Shown: positions 1-11,135, counted from the first letter of the stretch. The stretch is 64,000 bases of DNA from Diaporthe sp. PMI_573 (GCA_021399435.1 JAJTUP010000006.1:124001-188000); one strand, 5' to 3'. Numbers and translations: made by a program. Notes: a model not told the origin generated them from the sequence alone.

Positions 1-197
1 ACTCTTGCTTGTGCTGTCTCTACCCTGCTTTAGTTCGCTGCTAATATCACATCGTAAATAATATTGGTGCCTGTCCCTTCTTGTCTTGTCATGCAACATT
101 GGATTCCCTAAAACCCTTCGATAGTCCACCCATCTAAGTGCCTTCATCCTCAGGTTTGCTCAGCCAACACGCTTCTCAACTCAATAGACTCAACGCT

Positions 198-2476
198 ATG
201 TCTGTCGATCCCGAGGCATTCCCACCGGGCACGGAGTATCCTCCAAGAGCCGATCTGCGCAAAGATATCTACAAGCCGTTGCCGAAGATTGTCCCGGGAA
301 CTATTGACCCAGCTGCCATGATGGGTGACTTGCCTGCCACCCATACTCAGGCAGTCCTGGACACTTTGAACGCAGCTTTGTCCAGCAATGATGCCGATAA
401 ACTGTCCGGCTGCTTCTTCCCGGAACAGGCGTTCTGGCGAGACATCGTCGCCCTCACTAGTAGCCTGCGTACCTTTATCCAACATGACGTTGTTGCTGCT
501 GCGCTTCTACAAATGAAATCCCTCCGGGGAATGGATGGCGAAATCAAGATCAGTGGTGGTCCTCACTTTGTTGTCATGAATTCTGTCATGGTGAGTCGCA
601 AGGTAAACCTTTGTCACCTCTCGGACTGACAGGTATTTGTTCGCCTTGTTAAAGATGTTCATCGACTGCGGCTTGTCCCTCTGTACCAGCTCTCCCCAGC
701 TAAACTGCGCGGGGAAAATGGTCTTGTTGCCCGTCAAGACCGATGGAGCCTTAACTTGGAAAATCTGGGTCTTTTCCACTTGGGTCGACCACATAATCCG
801 GCACCCGGAAGATGAGACGCTGCTCTTGTCTGCTGGTAGAGAAGACCTGGCCGACAGCAAGACGATAGAGACCGATGTTTTTATCATTGGCGCAGGAAGC
901 TCGTGAGTCGGAAATCCCATGGGCGAATAATTGCTGTCCACGATTTCTGACTGTTCATAGAGGACTGATGACAGCAGCGAGGCTGAAAGTCATGGGTGTC
1001 GAAAGTGTGATAGCTGACCGGAATGCTCGGGTTGGTGAGAGCTGGGCACTTCGATACGATTGTCTTAGATTTCACGTGCCAACCTCAAATTGCGAGATGC
1101 CATATTGTTGTTAGTTGTCTTGAAATTTGACGTTGTGTTGATCCCGGGCTGACGAAATTTGCTGGACAGACTACAAAAAGGAATTGCAAAGTCCTCATCG
1201 TCTCACCAAATTCGAGGTAGCGGAACATCTACAGCGATATCCTGAAATATTCCACCTCAACGCCATGCTGTCGACAATAGTCATCGACTACATATAATCC
1301 AATTGGCAATCGACAAGAAATGGACGTGTCGGCTTGAGACTGCGGGCCGAAGCGGAAGCAAGACCATTATCAGTAAACATCTCGTGCAAGCAACTGGAAT
1401 CGGCTCCGGAACGCCATATCTGCCATCGATCCAGAACGAGGAATTGTATTCAGGCCTTAAAGTTCACTCGGCCCGGTTTCACAATGCGCAATTTTTAGCT
1501 GAACAGGGTGTCGAGGTATGGAATCCCAAACTTCTTTACAACGGCGTACACGTGCTCCGTGATACTGCTAGTCGAAATCCGGGGCGTTTGAATCTAACTT
1601 GCCGAATTTTTCAGTTAGTCGCTATTATTGGCTCTGCCAACACGGCCTTCGACATCATCCAGGACTGTCACGATGCTGGCTAGAAGACAACCATGGTCGC
1701 TCGCTCTCCAACTTACGTGTTCCCATACGAATACGTCATGGATCCTCACGGCATTGGAGCATATGACAAGATGTCTCTCGAAGTTGCCGACAGAATGCTC
1801 AACACATTCCCACTGGCCTTGACGACCAGTTCTCGCATGGCTTGTTTGCCCATCTCGCCTCCCTGGAACCGTGAGTACTACGATCTTGTCAGCTACCTTT
1901 ACATATTATTGACACACCAGCCAGTGACCGGTACCTCGCTCTTTCGCAATCGGGCTTTCCCGTTCTCAACAGCAGGGACCCGTCCGTCGACGTTCAACAC
2001 CACCTAGTCGAGCGTGGAGGTGGCCACTACATCGATGTCGGCGGCACCAAGCTCATCGCCGAAGGCAAGGTAGCCGTGCGCGGTCTCGTCGAGCCGGTGG
2101 CATACACCGCCACCGGACTCCGCCTCAGTGATGGCAGCACTCTCGACGTAGATACAGTCGTCTGGTGCACGGGGTTCGCTGACAAGGATGTCCGGTCGAC
2201 GGCGGAGGGAGTCCTCGGGTGGCAGGGGGGAATTACTACGAGGGCTTGCTGGGACCAAAGGAGATCGCAGCGCGGCTGGATTCCACGTGGGGTGTGGACG
2301 GTGAGGGAGAGGTTCGCGGCATGTGGAAGCGCCACTTGCGCGTGGACAATTATTGGGTCATTGGTGGAGTCATCCAGCATCAGCGGTGGTGGTCGCGGCC
2401 GCTGGCTCAGCAGATCAGGTTGGCCTTAGATGGTTGTCTACCGCCTGCGTATCGAGACACGCCGAAGAGTAAGTAA
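198..2476 (+). pseudogene. flavin-containing monooxygenase, disrupted
   Basis: This is a remnant of a fungal FAD/NADPH-dependent monooxygenase of the FMO type, with an N-terminal extension of about 190 residues. The ATG at 198 opens the N-terminal region. Introns can be placed at 591-654, 903-960, 1110-1169, 1516-1614 and 1871-1924. Across them the FAD motif GAGSSGL, the FMO-type signature YSGLKVHSARF and the NADPH site GSANTA are readable. The chain cannot be read through. The frame is lost near 1285-1312, with a TAA at 1295-1297; a TAG replaces a residue at 1681-1683; one base is missing near 1821; and a six-G run at 2225-2230 is out of frame. Conserved sequence then continues to the TAA at 2474-2476. 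Several independent lesions make sequencing error an unlikely full explanation. Family assignment is strong; pseudogene status is an inference from the lesions. Confidence 0.8.
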
Positions 2477-2836
2477 AAGGACTTATACTGCCACGTGTAC
2501 TTTATTAATCTACTAGCTCAGTCCGAACTGAGGCCCGACAAATTTTAGCTTGAACATACCTGGTGGTTATGGCTTCATGGCCCTGCCTAGCACACGCTAC
2601 AGGTCTCTGGCCGAAGAATAAAGTCACACGCATACGAGCTGTTAGTGCCGGACTGGTTTTCCATTCCAACTAATACAATAATGTGCTCCCACTCTTCGCT
2701 CGTCCGTCGGCCCTTCCTCTGCCAACTTTCATGCATCCCATATTTCAGACCTTGGCCCTCTGAGCATACCAATACCGACAAGTGTCTACTTAACACGGTT
2801 AGTTTTCAACGCATATTATCGTGTAATAGGAGCATC
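2477..2836. other. intergenic, no gene seen
   Basis: This stretch lies between the monooxygenase remnant and the coiled-coil gene. An open frame runs through its end into the next gene but holds no in-frame ATG with better context than 2837. I see no further feature. Confidence 0.5.
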
Positions 2837-3406
2837 ATGGGTTCAAGACAAAGCTCAAACCTTGGTGGCGTACCTTTGCAATCCGACGAAGAACCTCCGC
2901 CACCGCGATATCATGTGGCCGTGGGCGAGCCCAGACCGTCACTTCAGGAAGGCAATCCTGAAAGGACCACCTCACGGCTCTACCCCTCCGGGCATGAGAC
3001 ACAAGATGCAGCTGCCGCGACATCCCCACCTGCATCGACCGATCCACCGGATGAGGCTTTAGAGAATGCCAACCTCCAGCGGGCGCTGCGCGGCCTTCAG
3101 CGCGATCTGCAGGATAATACGGAAAATTGGCATCGTGTCGCAGGGCTCACCTTTAGATATCACGCTCGGATGGTTCTGGCTGAGTCTCAGCTGGCGGAAT
3201 CGCGGAGGCAGCGAGAGGTGGCTGCACATGTGCGCTTAGCTCTCGAATCAAGACTGCATAGCACCCAGATTCGATTGACGACGGCAGAGATCAGAGCCGC
3301 ATCAGCCGAGGATCGACTGAGGGCACTGGAGAGGGAGAAGGATCAAATAGTGGCCGATACTGTTTCCTTAAAGCAGCGACTGCGGCTGATGATAAACAGC
3401 AAGTAA
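2837..3406 (+). CDS. coiled-coil protein with N-myristoylation-like start
   Basis: This encodes a 189-residue protein of unknown function. I chose the ATG at 2837 because it starts MGSRQSS, which fits the G2/S6 pattern for N-myristoylation. Residues 1-75 are polar, rich in proline, serine and threonine, and look disordered. From about residue 75 to the end the chain is rich in Ala, Arg, Glu, Leu and Gln with regular leucine spacing, as in a long coiled coil. No catalytic motif is visible. A possible intron starts at 3403 (GTAACT) with a good branch-like CTAAC and an acceptor at 3447; splicing it would replace the last residue with only a few others before a stop. Just downstream, 3466-3591, another frame reads as a Ser/Glu-rich tail of 41 codons and may be a lost C-terminus. 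It could be a lineage-specific gene. Coding status is moderately supported by length and composition only. Confidence 0.5.
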   Translation: MGSRQSSNLGGVPLQSDEEPPPPRYHVAVGEPRPSLQEGNPERTTSRLYPSGHETQDAAAATSPPASTDPPDEALENANLQRALRGLQRDLQDNTENWHRVAGLTFRYHARMVLAESQLAESRRQREVAAHVRLALESRLHSTQIRLTTAEIRAASAEDRLRALEREKDQIVADTVSLKQRLRLMINSK

Positions 3407-5676
3407 CTCCCTCCCCCATGGAGTTGAAACCATGTGCTAACGAATAGCCTTGAGGGATTATAGATTTGAAAGAAAAATTGCGCACTGCTTCCGAGTCCTC
3501 TTCCAAATCCCCTCCGGCTGCCGGTCTCGACTCCTCTTCCGAGTTATCTATCGGGGACTGGTCCGAGGTCTCCTGGAGTGAGGCCGAATGATGTCCCGGA
3601 AACGCCGAGTTCACACGGGTAGTACTCAACTTCAAACAACGAGGTTGGTTTCCAGTATAGGGAGACTCATGCTCCTACAACTCGATCCTAATACTATAGT
3701 TGATCCGCAATATGTACATGACAACTTTGTTTAGATGTGAGGATAAGACGCTGTGGTATCACTCTCAACCGAAGATCACCTATACTATTACCATAACACG
3801 ACCATATCGTTGAAAGTTTGCGATATAATCGGGGAATCCCCATGGTTTGCTTACATTCTTCCTAGCGAAACAAGTTCAGAAAGCTGAGAGGAAATTGATT
3901 TGACAAGTACTAGTTATACTTATGCCCAGGTTCACACCGCTTAGTAACTAAAAAAGTAAAATACAGCCTTCATACTTTTCCTTTATAAACCTATAGCAAT
4001 TCGAGGATCATGGACTAATGCATATAAGAGATAAGGGATCATTTTGTATCAGTTTTATTTTTTCTTTTTTGGCTCTAGGAAATTATCTTCTAGGTCATCT
4101 CCTAAGACGCTGTCCTAGAGCAGGTTTCTCACCTTTTAAGCAATGAACACTCTGAACCTCCCTGGTACCAACTACTCTTGTTCGCGGCCGGAGTATAAGT
4201 GACATGCTGGTAGATGTCGTGATCCGTGGCGGGCACCCGAGTGAGTCTCGCCTGTTGCTATTCAGTAGGGATCGGTGGTGAGTCACAACACAGGAGGCTT
4301 TAAACACTCTTGTAGCAGAGAAGGCGTTCTCAGTTTTTCTATCTGTGTATGAGAGATTACGACCACAGATGCTTTGAAACAGCAAAAACAACAGCTGAGT
4401 AACAACGGCGGCGTGGGGAGCAGCGACAGGGGGGTACTTCCCCAAGAGGCGGAACAAAAGGGCTGAAGCCACTTACTACTCACGACGCACAACGCTGCAG
4501 CCAGGGTCTATTTAGGCTGTTCTCTTTTGTGTCTCTGGATTGCTGATGGAATTTCTCTCTTTCCCCTGCTTCCTGTATTACTGCACATGCATACCCTCGT
4601 TCACAACGCAGTTGCTGATCATTCCAATGTCAGAAACCCCTATAGGCGGGGTCAAAAGCTGGACAGCTTAATGCGGGCTGTGCAAAGCGGGCGCGGTTGC
4701 TGACGGTTGCACTACGTCCTGAGCAGCGAGAGAATTTTATTCTCATCCAAGGCGTTCAGCGGCGGTGAATATCATCGGAGTCAACTTGAAACACGGAGAC
4801 TCCGTCGCCGGCCCGACAGAAGTGCACCACTGCGACTTACCGCGTGGCCCGGATGACATTGCAAACTTGAGGTTGCGTCCGAGGATCCCCATTGCCGGTA
4901 CAGGCACCAGCCTCAACACCAGCAACGTGGATATTGCACCAAAGAAAGGTCTCAGATTCGGCCGCTACTCGGATGTCATAGATCTTCAGAAGGCATTGCC
5001 ACCAATGCGGTTATGATCCAGTCATTTCTGTCGAATTTCGACGATCAGCTAGAGTAAGGATTGCGTATGTGCGACCTGACTCCGGAATTCCCCAGTCGGC
5101 CGGTGGTCAGCATCAGCAAAGGGACAGGGAACAACCCTATCGAAAATTTGGTCCTTCCCGGAGCCGGGGAGGTTCGTCCGGCATGCCGTAATACCGATGC
5201 ATACCAATCGACCTGCATTCGCGACACACAAGTAGACTGGCTAGGCTCATCTTTGATCCCCGGGCCTTCGATTGGGCCGCGCTTCGTAGGCCGCTCAGGC
5301 TGCCGTCCGGACATTCTTGTTCAGCCGCCGTCAGCTCAACACCTCAGGCTCTTCACTGCTCGGAGGTTTAACGTATCAAGGGTGATTACTTGTACTGGAG
5401 GGTAATACAGTCTGATGTTGGGCTAAAAGATCTACCCAGGGTGTTTGTGGAAACAATGAACAACGGACGTGTCACTGATATGTCCGGGACACGATATTTT
5501 AAAATACAGATATTTAAATCTCAAGAATGATCCGCGTCGATGTCTGGCTGTACTGAAGACAGTGATTGTCCCCTATTCTCACCAGCGTCTCTTTTCTTGC
5601 CAGTTCACAGTCCTAGTTTGTTCTCCATTTTGATAGCACAGGCCTGCTTATTTTCGCCTACTCAACAGCCGGCACC
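3407..5676. other. intergenic, AT-rich then GC-richer, no supported gene
   Basis: 3466-3591 holds the possible displaced acidic tail noted for the preceding gene. From about 3640 to 4090 the DNA is AT-rich and has many stops. From about 4660 to 5400 it is more GC-rich, with two neighbouring open frames on the plus strand (4765-5016, which lacks an ATG, and 5067-5405, which has one) that I could not match to any family. The last 150 bp before 5677 are pyrimidine-rich, as expected for the 5' leader of the transporter gene. Confidence 0.5.
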
Positions 5677-7354
5677 ATGCCCAGCTCCGAGTCCAATTCC
5701 GAGACGGCGTCCAAGTCCGGCGCCGTCGATACAGAGGCCCAGGTGGCTCCGATCTCAGAAGTTGAGACAGTAGGCACTCCCACCAAGCCCGAGGCACACG
5801 ACACCAACATCGTCGACTGGGATGGGCCACAAGACCCCAACAACCCGCGGAACTGGACCAAGGGCAAGAAGTGGGCACACATTATCATGGTGTCCCTGTT
5901 CGCCCTGGTCACAAACATGGCGCCGACGATGTGCGTCCCCGGAGCGCCCCTCTTACTCCACGAGTTCCACGTCACGTCGTCGACGTTGGCCCAGCTCGCC
6001 ATCACCATCTTCGTCCTCGGCCTAGCCGTCGGCCCCATGATTCTGTCGCCCCTTAGCGAGGCCTATGGGCGGATGCCCGTCTACCACGCCTCGAACTTCC
6101 TTTTCCTGATGTTCCTCGTCGGCTGCGGGTTGAGCAGGACAGTGGCACAGTTCATGGTGTTCCGCTTCTTCTCAGGCTGCATGGGCGGGGTCCCTATGCC
6201 ACTGGGTGGTGCCACGATTGCGGATCTTCTTGAGGTCGACGCTCGGCCTGTGGCCATGGCTCTCTTCAGCCTTGGCCCCCTTACAGGACCAGTAAGTTTT
6301 CCTTGGACACCCGATGCTCCTAAATTATCACTTTTGAGCATGCACTGATACATTTCGAAGGTACTCGGACCACTTATCGGAGGCTTTACCGTCGTGGGTC
6401 TAGGCTGGCGCTGGACATTCTGGCTCCTAATCATCATAAGCGCCGCCGTCTTCCTCCCCGCCGCCGTCTTCATGCGCGAGACACACCCCAAGATCCTGCT
6501 GGATAAAAAGACGGCGCGACTCAGGGCGAGCACGGGGAACATGGAGCTGCGGTCCAGGATGGTGACCAGGCGCCTGACACCTGGCCATGTTCTCATCACG
6601 ACGCTGGTCCGGCCCTGCAAGCTTCTGATCAAGTCTCCCATCCTGCTCGTCATCTCCATCTACGTGGCCCTCGTCTTCGGCACCATGTACCTCCTCTTCA
6701 CGACTTTCACCAGCGTCTTTGAGGGCCAGTACGGATTTAGCACCGCCATGTCCGGGCTCGTATACCTGGGCTCCGGCGTCGCGCTCATATTTGCCCTGAT
6801 TGTCTTCCATGCCTTTGGAGGTCGCATACTGCGGTCACGCATGAAGGCCGACGGGGTCGCGGCCACGAAACCCGAGTACCATCTGGTCATGATGATCCTT
6901 TTCAGTCCCTTTGTTGGTCTCGGGCTCTTTATGTACGGCTGGACCACTTACTACCAAGTCCACTGGATCGTGCCCATTATCGGGACTGTACTCATCGGTT
7001 TCGGTGCCTTCTTTGTCATAGTGAGCCTCCGCCCTCGATTGTTCTTCTTGCCGCACTTTCTCGCGGCTGGTGTTGCCACTTCCGTTTTGGCTGACCTCTT
7101 TGCAGATGCCTGCGCAACTATACTTGGTGGATCTATTCGGCTCACAGCTCGCCGCGTCGGCGTTGGGTGCGAACAACTTGCTGCGGTTCATCTTCAGCCC
7201 ATTCCTGCCACTGGCTGGGCCAGCAATGTATGCGACACTGGGCTATGGATGGGGTAATACCTTGCTCGGATTCCTTGCCCTTGCCTTCGTACCGTTCCCG
7301 GTCGTTTTCTATAAGTATGGGGACCGGATGCGAGGCAATGTTGCCAATGTGTAG
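5677..7354 (+). CDS. MFS transporter, DHA1 (drug:H+ antiporter) type
   Basis: This is a major facilitator superfamily transporter of about 507 residues, probably at the plasma membrane and acting as a proton-coupled exporter of drugs, polyamines or metabolites. Three exons fit: 5677-6291, 6361-7020 and 7106-7354, with introns of 69 and 85 bp; both junctions are in phase 0. The N-terminal 65 residues are hydrophilic and end in the WDGPQDPNNPRNW motif that precedes TM1 in fungal DHA1 proteins. The TM2-TM3 loop reads LSEAYGR, a form of motif A. Antiporter motif C, GPVLGPLIGGF, spans the first splice junction, which supports the intron. The final exon reads MPAQLYLVDLFG, the usual fungal TM10 region, and ends with a short basic tail. 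Length and motif order are normal and no lesion is visible. The substrate cannot be read from sequence. No biosynthetic genes lie beside it, so a cluster role is not supported. Confidence 0.88.
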
Positions 7355-9215
7355 AGAGTGCAGGAGACGTTAAATGGTTGTATGATCATGAAACCCTGGT
7401 GCATTACCTTGTCGATTTCTTACCATCACCTTTGTCCTCGCTATCTCTCAATCCCTGCAGATGTCTCGGAGGTGGTACCATTGTTGAATGGTTGAGTCTG
7501 AAGAATTTCGTTGAATATACCCTGAGTAGTTGTGTTATTCCTGGGGAAGTTGTATGAATTATAAAACAGGCGACGACGTTTAGTTGGAAATATATTTCGT
7601 CGTCTTCATATATTCGTCCCTGACGTTAAGCTGCTCCTGAATCTGGAATAGTCACGAGGTCAGAATCTGACTGTACTGAAGGTGAGGTGGGGTGAGTCTA
7701 AAGTGAGCTTTCCTGAGTGTGGCTGGGTTCTTCTATAGTCACCCTTCCCGAACAGCTGGGTCTGGAATAGTTGTAAGGTCTACGAGTCTGCTTCCAGACA
7801 CCAGGCCTAGGGATGCTGCTGGCTGTCTGGATCCTGGGCCAGGTCGAACATTTACGCACGAGGCCCACAAGCGGGCTATGGTTCTAGTGGATATACCGTG
7901 TATGGGCAGGAGAGGTCACAGCTGCTGTCCCCGGAACTAATATAAAGTCCAACCCGGCTCGATGAATCTCGCTTTCACGGTCGTTCTTAACTAACCAGTC
8001 CCACAGCCCTCGCCCGGCCAGGCTTATTTACTTAAGTATCAGTTGACAACAGATTGCTTTGCAATCAGAATTATTTCTGGGTCATTGAACCGCTTAATAG
8101 TCTCGCCAGTTGTACCACTTGCTGTGGCGTGGCTAAGATTAACATGAACCTTTCTAATGGGGCAAGAAGTTTGTGATAGTTGGAACCGGGAAGGGTGATA
8201 GCGTTCAACCTCCGAATCGGGCTCGGCGGAAATGTCCAGAAGGGCGAGAAGATTTACAGGGACGATATGAAGATAGAGGGATGATTACGGCGAGAACGAT
8301 GAGAACGAGAAGATCCAGGACGAGTAGGAAAAGGTGAACTCACGTTAAAAACGGGATTGTCTTAGTTTATCCGAAGGTGGTAAGCCCCAGCATTGTGTCA
8401 AGATGTAAACCCTTCGCTGGAAAGACACTGTATAGTGCCCACCTCTGTCTGCCTGGTAGAAATATGAGACGTTTCGTAGTCACAACCCCGCCCCTCTCCC
8501 CTCTCCCCCCTCCCCCAAAGGCACTTGGGCATTTTCCTTACACCTATGTTGACCCATCAATAGGTCTCACAGCTGGTCAACAGAGTTGCGATTTGTGCTG
8601 TTCCTAGAGTTCCTTGATACTACCTCCGGGCACTTCTTTATACGGCTTTGCCTTTTGACTGTTATTTATAGCTTTCTATTTCTGGTCTTGAGGCGAGCGA
8701 CAAGCATCCAGCCCGTGATAAGTCCTAACTGTGACCGTCTAGCCGCGCGCCGTATCTGCCCACCTGATGTTGACTTCCCAGTCGGTCTTATACTTCTGAT
8801 ACTATCCCGAAAACTGGTGTTTGGTATTTCCTATAATGTCTTTAGGCAGTTTTATGCCTCAGTGCCCACTAATATCTATGTGAATATATATTTGGATGTT
8901 TCTTGTATGTATATTACGAAAGTATTGTAAGGCGCCTGTACTGGCTTCTTTGTAAGAAATTGTATTTATATAAGACAGGAATAGTTCTCTGTAGATTATA
9001 TTGGCTGCCTATACTCTACTCTTGTAGATTCCTTTAGCCTAAGAAGGCCGATAGTTGCAAATACTTGCTAAGTAAGAAGCTAGAACACTATGCTGCGGCT
9101 TGGGTAGTTGGTGATTTGTCATAATATGTGCGGTGTAGTAGTTAAGTATAAACCGGCCGATGCTAAAAAAAGGTACCCGCTCTAGGTTTGTAGTTTTGTG
9201 GAAGTGGAGGTAAGA
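7355..9215. other. intergenic, degenerate AT-rich stretch
   Basis: No supported gene. 7355-8450 is mixed sequence with short frames only. A C-rich tract lies at 8486-8516. From about 8580 to 9180 the sequence becomes AT-rich and repetitive in style, and resembles old, mutated transposon DNA, but I found no terminal repeats or readable transposase. The open frame at 8586-8930 has a composition driven by AT content and matches nothing I know. Confidence 0.45.
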
Positions 9216-9626
9216 CTAAATCGGCTTATTGGGGGGGAACTGGGCAGGCCGGAGTTTCTGATTGATAAAGTAATAGGTAAACTCTTTAGTGTCTCTTTCT
9301 AGGCGGCAAAGTAGCATATCCATGGCATCTGTGCCAAGTTGTGTCGCCAAATAGCTGATATCCGCGATGTTGCACATACGCTTGTATGTCAATGCAAGAC
9401 AAAGCGCGTCTGCAGGGGGGAGGAGTTTGGAGATGAGGAGGACCAGTTCAGTTGGGAGCGTTCTCAAGCTTGGTGATGCGGTTTCTTGTGATTTTCGAGA
9501 GTCTGGGATACCCTCGGCCTCTGATGCTGGACGAACAGTCGGGGAGTCACATCTGGACGAGACGAGCATCAAGGATTGGTTCTGCTTGCGCCTGAGAGCC
9601 AGGCGTGATAACCAAGTCCACACCAT
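9216..9626 (-). CDS. short F-box protein
   Basis: This predicts a 136-residue protein with an F-box-like motif near residues 54-90 (it begins LRTLPTELVLLISKLLPP). F-box proteins bind Skp1 and recruit substrates to SCF ubiquitin ligases. The ATG at 9626 is the first in this frame. After the F-box comes a short region, LLCRLERD, that resembles the segment after the F-box in many small fungal F-box proteins, and the chain then stops. Most relatives are longer, so this may be a truncated copy; a seven-G run at 9231-9237, near the 3' end, is a possible slip site. It sits beside the AT-rich degenerate stretch. The substrate is unknown. F-box assignment is fair, and whether it is expressed is open. 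Confidence 0.55.
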   Translation of the reverse strand: MVWTWLSRLALRRKQNQSLMLVSSRCDSPTVRPASEAEGIPDSRKSQETASPSLRTLPTELVLLISKLLPPADALCLALTYKRMCNIADISYLATQLGTDAMDMLLCRLERDTKEFTYYFINQKLRPAQFPPNKPI

Positions 9627-10125
9627 TCTGTGACTTTGCAGACAATGTCTCGAGAATCGGAGCCACACATCCGCCACGCAATCCAAGTTGTCGGCCTGGT
9701 CGAAATGTATGGCGAGACTTGCTACAGAAATTGTGAAGTCTTGCTGAAGTTGTCAAAAACGAGGGTGCTCATCGGCGAAGGCACAGCAGAGGAATTCGGG
9801 AATGAAAGCGCTGCTTAATAAACCACAGCTCCGCCTAATGGCACTGCTTTGGCTTGGACTGAAGTTCGTTAGTGTGGCCGTGCACGGCAAATAAGTACCT
9901 ATTGCATCGACTAGAGCTATAAGGTGCAATAAGCAGCTCCCAATGGCATAACGTGACTTGTATCAAACTGGATGATGGAGTACGGTAGTCAAGGACTTGG
10001 TAGGTATGAAGCCCATATAAGGCTTCAAACCCACAACCCTTCTCCCTCCCCTTCTCCTAGGAAAACCGCAGTGTAATATTTTCTCAAGTCGAGATCGTCC
10101 CCCATTCACGAGCTCTATCACGGCG
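9627..10125. other. intergenic, no gene seen
   Basis: This lies between the F-box gene, whose upstream region it is, and the 3' end of the next minus-strand gene. I see no supported feature; the open frame 9963-10259 on the minus strand is an out-of-frame reading over the neighbour's displaced tail. Confidence 0.5.
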
Positions 10126-10330
10126 TCAGCTACAGAAACCAGGCAGATAGTCAGTCGCATTCTCCGCCGCGCAAGCCTGCGCCAACGCAAGCTGGTACTG
10201 CAGCACGCCAATATCAAAAGCCTTCCTCGCATACACGGCCGAGTACACGCCCGAGGCAACCCCGATGACGGCTAGGGCTCCAAACGCGATCGCCGTCCAG
10301 AAGGTCCAGACATCGCGGGAGTTTGTCCCC
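10126..10330 (-). pseudogene. displaced C-terminal transmembrane segment
   Basis: In the frame one step away from the upstream coding frame the minus strand reads NSRDVWTFWTAIAFGALAV, then a further hydrophobic stretch, YARKAFDIGVLQYQLALAQA, and ends at a TGA at 10128-10126. This looks like the single C-terminal membrane helix and short tail found in a common fungal family of unknown function. It is separated from the 10272-11135 frame by a net one- or two-base shift. No usable GT-AG intron bridges the gap without deleting the conserved LNILFPFGDD block. Confidence 0.6.
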
Positions 10331-11135
10331 TCCCTGTCGAGTCGTCGCCGAAGGGGAAGAGGATGTTGAGTGTGTCTAGCGCCTCGGCCAGCATTGAACG
10401 TGGTAGGATCGGTGAGTTGTTTTTGTCACTGCTGTTCTCGGTGGATTTGAGATGGTTCCAGAGAAATATCTTGTGCTCGTACACCGTGATGGTTCTGTTG
10501 TCGACTTCGATCTTGAGGTGGTCGGCCAGATTAGAAGTCCAGTGGGGGCGGAAGTCATAGGCCTGAGAGAGGTATGCCATGGTGCATTTTGGTGATAGAG
10601 ACACACAAGTGGCCTTGATTTTACTCTGGCCCCTATTCTCAAAGTTTCCGAGGATGAATGCCTGCAGTGGACCGTCGTCAATCCATAGATGTGACACCTG
10701 GCCAGGAAACACGGCCAGTGTTGCCCTAGAAGTTAGACTGCAAGATGTATCAGCCAGAACACGGATATTGAGCGTGGTCCAAAGGCAGACTGCCAGCTCT
10801 ACGCAGCGCCACACCACATCTGCATTCTCAGCTGAAGCATCACATCCATCTGGTAGCAGGATCGATGCCGCAAGTTCTGCTGCCCTCCGCCTCGTCAGGT
10901 TGACTTCTCCCTGGAGCAGTGAAATGAGCTCCAGGGCATCAAAGAAATCCTCAAAAGGGCTCGGTTCGGGGCAGACAGATTTAAAAATCTCAATCTGCGC
11001 GTCAGCGAAGCGCAGGTACTCGGTGTAATGCTCTTGATGAATATCAGAGGTCTTCACGCCTGGCCACAGCCTCGTTACCCATGTCGTAATATCTTCGCGG
11101 GAACTGGTTGAGCTGCGGGGTTTGGAGGAAGGCAT
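10272..11135 (-). CDS. fungal protein of unknown function, C-terminus frameshifted
   Basis: The readable frame gives 287 residues from the ATG at 11135. The N-terminus (DITTWVTRLWPG) and the block ALDTLNILFPFGDD belong to a family of uncharacterised fungal proteins that I recognise only by pattern: a globular region of 250-350 residues, a leucine-rich LFP motif, then one membrane helix near the C-terminus. Here the frame after FGDD reads a low-complexity tail (GRGQTPAMSG) and stops at 10272, while the expected membrane helix continues in another frame down to 10126. So the protein has either lost its anchor or the sequence has a one-base error near 10325. The function is unknown. The body, about 265 residues, shows no stops. 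Confidence 0.6.
   Translation of the reverse strand: MPSSKPRSSTSSREDITTWVTRLWPGVKTSDIHQEHYTEYLRFADAQIEIFKSVCPEPSPFEDFFDALELISLLQGEVNLTRRRAAELAASILLPDGCDASAENADVVWRCVELAVCLWTTLNIRVLADTSCSLTSRATLAVFPGQVSHLWIDDGPLQAFILGNFENRGQSKIKATCVSLSPKCTMAYLSQAYDFRPHWTSNLADHLKIEVDNRTITVYEHKIFLWNHLKSTENSSDKNNSPILPRSMLAEALDTLNILFPFGDDSTGRGQTPAMSGPSGRRSRLEP

Noticed and set aside
1681..1683. TAG in the monooxygenase as a RIP mutation
   Set aside because: The gene is not notably AT-rich and its other lesions are small indels, which RIP does not cause.
5677..11135. A biosynthetic cluster including the monooxygenase, MFS transporter and neighbours
   Set aside because: No backbone enzyme (PKS, NRPS or terpene cyclase) or pathway regulator is present, and the monooxygenase is broken.
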